From Anthropogastromicrobium sp963652495 (lineage in GTDB: Bacteria > Bacillota > Clostridia > Lachnospirales > Lachnospiraceae): 64,000 nt of DNA. The notes beneath the pieces are model-generated. The model did not search any database. It was given only the letters and a program-made list of their open reading frames with translations, and was not told where the DNA came from. Position numbers and translations under genes: made by a program. The stretch lies in the NCBI GenBank assembly GCA_963652495.1, contig CAVJTU010000008.1, forward strand, positions 1 through 64,000, given 5' to 3'. Of this stretch, positions 62,646 through 64,000 are shown one piece after another (the first letter of the stretch is position 1; each line of letters begins with the position of its first letter).

Positions 62646-62831
62646 TTAAAAATCCTTTCTATCCTTTTGTAAATCTTTTTTATGTTATCATGTGTCAGTA
62701 CGCATGTCAAGTAATGGCGAAAGTTTTTGAATAGATAAAAAGCACTACTTCAAAATCGAAATGAGTCTGGCGAAAGCATTTTTTTCAATACAAAGATGTT
62801 TAATGAGAAATACGTTTAGTAAGAAAATTGT

Positions 62832-63254
62832 TTAGCAGCGACTGGGATCATCAAAAGCCGGGTTATAGGCATAAACATTTTTCGGAAGATCATCCTGAAC
62901 GTGAACCAGTGCTTCTCCAAAGCGCTGGAAGTGTACGATTTCACGCTGACGCAGAAAACGAATCGGATCACAAATCTCTGGATCTTTGATTAATCTTAAA
63001 ATGTTATCATATGTGGAACGTGCTTTTTGCTCTGCAGCGAGATCTTCTGTCAGATCAGTGATGGGATCACCCTTGACTTGGAAAACGCAGGCATTAAATG
63101 GAATACCGCCTGCTGCCTGAGGCCAAATACCCAGTGTGTGATCGACATAATATTTGTCAAACCCAGAAGCCTTAATTTCTTCAACCGAGAGATTTTTGGT
63201 CAACTGATAGATGATCGCACAGACAATTTCAATATGAGCAAGTTCATATAAGCG
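62832..63254 (-). pseudogene. cotJC: 3' part of a CotJC/manganese-catalase gene, cut by the recombinase element
   Basis: The C-terminal two thirds of a CotJC/manganese catalase-like protein. The frame begins RLYELAHIEIV, and the ELAH pair (metal-binding Glu and His) is kept, then KYYVDHT, GIPFNACVFQVKGDPITDL, EDLAAEQKARSTYD and RQREIVHFQRFGEAL. There is no start codon that would fit the family; a TTG at 63203 lies inside the conserved domain. The first 60 or so residues (including the first metal Glu) are missing. Immediately upstream, in the same frame, is the recombinase stop TGA (63257-63255). No frameshift or stop is seen in the remaining 140 codons, so it may be intact once the element is removed. 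Confidence 0.8.
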
Positions 63255-64000
63255 TCAATTATTGAAATAAAAAGGTGAAGAAAAAAGGCGAGGATAGAGA
63301 ACAAGAGAGAAGTTGTCAAAAGGGCCGCCTTTTGGGCTTTTCTCGTGTTTCTCATACTCGATATGGTCAATAACCTCTTTTAATACTGCATTGCGGCCAG
63401 AGGGCGTGCCAAGCGTCCAATAGGTCTCAACCAGATGCTGCATCTTTGGAATTATCTCACTTCGTTCCTGATCGGTCTGCTTTTGCCTTGCTTCTTGATC
63501 TTGCAGATCTTTGAGTGTGCGCTGCAAATCGGAGATCTTTTTCTTCACAGAGGCAGAACGTTCCAGAAAGACATCATCTGCATAGACGCCGCGCTCATAA
63601 GCCGTGTAGATGCGGTCAAGCTGGGCGGCAGAGGCATCCAGTTCCTTTTGAATCCGGTTAATGGAGGTCTGCAAAGAGCCGTCGTGCTTTGGCTTTTTTA
63701 ATGGCTTGGAGTTCTGGTCGGCATACATACGAATCGCGTCAATGATTCGTGCTTCAAGGACATCATAGAAGCAGCCAATGTTGTGACATTCGCGGTTGCC
63801 GCACAGCATGGTGTCCTTGGGGCTTCTGGCACTGGCCTTTCGATAGAAGAGATTGCGTCCACAGTCCTTGCATCGGATAAGCCCGGTCAGGGCATTGCTA
63901 CAGTCCGCAATATAGTGTGTGCGTGAATGCGGACTGCTGTGACGTCTGCGTTGAGCGGCAAAGTATAGTTCTTCTGTGATTAACGGTTCGTGAAGTCCGT
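63255..64000 (-). CDS. Large serine recombinase, C-terminal part (5' end beyond window)
   Basis: The frame stays open from 64000 to the stop TGA at 63255. It has the recombinase-domain segment HEPLITEELYFAAQ, then a zinc ribbon with CKDCGR and CGNREC, then a long coiled coil (about 63430-63680, RIQKELDASAAQLDRIYTAYERGVY and similar) and the tail EVIDHIEYEKHEKS. This is the C-terminal half of a large serine (SpoIVCA/phage-integrase-like) recombinase; the catalytic N-terminus is outside. The stop is directly against the cotJC fragment, the position of the recombinase at an element end. Confidence 0.88.
   Translation of the reverse strand, partial: GLHEPLITEELYFAAQRRRHSSPHSRTHYIADCSNALTGLIRCKDCGRNLFYRKASARSPKDTMLCGNRECHNIGCFYDVLEARIIDAIRMYADQNSKPLKKPKHDGSLQTSINRIQKELDASAAQLDRIYTAYERGVYADDVFLERSASVKKKISDLQRTLKDLQDQEARQKQTDQERSEIIPKMQHLVETYWTLGTPSGRNAVLKEVIDHIEYEKHEKSPKGGPFDNFSLVLYPRLFSSPFYFNN

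Noticed and set aside
63203..63203. TTG as a start codon for the cotJC fragment
   Set aside because: It falls within the conserved catalase-like domain; homology continues upstream to the recombinase stop, so the gene is a fragment.
1..64000. tRNA or rRNA genes
   Set aside because: No cloverleaf T-loop signature or rRNA-like stretch was recognised on reading; absence is not proof.

Overview
The window looks like chromosome of a strictly anaerobic, spore-forming member of the Clostridia, most likely Lachnospiraceae; genus is not resolved. This rests on the SCIFF ranthipeptide with its radical SAM maturase, an alpha/beta-type small acid-soluble spore protein, a CotJC/manganese-catalase spore-coat gene, a class III fructose bisphosphatase, a fused SecDF, and Gram-positive (AGGAGG) ribosome sites. 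Most of it is an ordinary, densely coded core region, mostly on the + strand.

1-12.8 kb: proteostasis and secretion (tig, clpP, clpX, lon, engB), then scfA-scfB (six-cysteine peptide and maturase), secDF, tgt, yajC. 12.8-19.2 kb: DUF1836 regulator (-), SPFH/zinc-ribbon protein, PcrA/UvrD helicase, an acidic-tailed membrane protein, a TrmA-family RNA methyltransferase. 19.2-24.6 kb: a large OppA-like binding protein, an M24 peptidase, uridine phosphorylase, uridine kinase. 24.7-29.0 kb: a BMP-family nucleoside-binding lipoprotein with a repeat-rich stalk, then an amino-acid ABC system whose binding protein appears circularly permuted. 29.1-35.8 kb: the YjjI glycyl radical enzyme and YjjW activase, a nucleoside ABC transporter (ATPase and two permeases) and cytidine deaminase. 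With udp, udk and deoC these form a dispersed nucleoside uptake and salvage set. 35.9-42.1 kb: an unknown 495-residue protein, class III FBPase, and a branching enzyme with AT-hook-like tail motifs. 42.1-47.1 kb: an AraC regulator divergent from a LplB/YtcP/YtcQ-type sugar ABC transporter.

47.3-52.0 kb: a small AT-rich membrane protein, then a minus-strand run of CoaX, M42 aminopeptidase, an AprA-like flavoprotein and its ferredoxin. 52.1-60 kb: SASP, deoC, a MacB-like ABC exporter, and an ECF transporter (UPF0397 S component, double ATPase, EcfT). 60.2-61.7 kb: an IS110-family element with a candidate bridge-RNA region. 61.7-64 kb: a nitroreductase, a small conserved protein, and a 3' fragment of cotJC cut in frame by the 3' end of a large serine recombinase running off the window.

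The last junction is the most interesting observation. A serine recombinase abutting a split spore-coat gene, in the same orientation, is the arrangement expected of a skin-like element excised during sporulation; the other half of the gene is outside the window. Other highlights are the apparent circular permutation of the amino-acid-binding protein, two families of dispersed intergenic palindromic repeats, the AT-hook tail on GlgB, and the SCIFF-SecDF-YajC neighbourhood. No rRNA, tRNA or CRISPR array was recognised.
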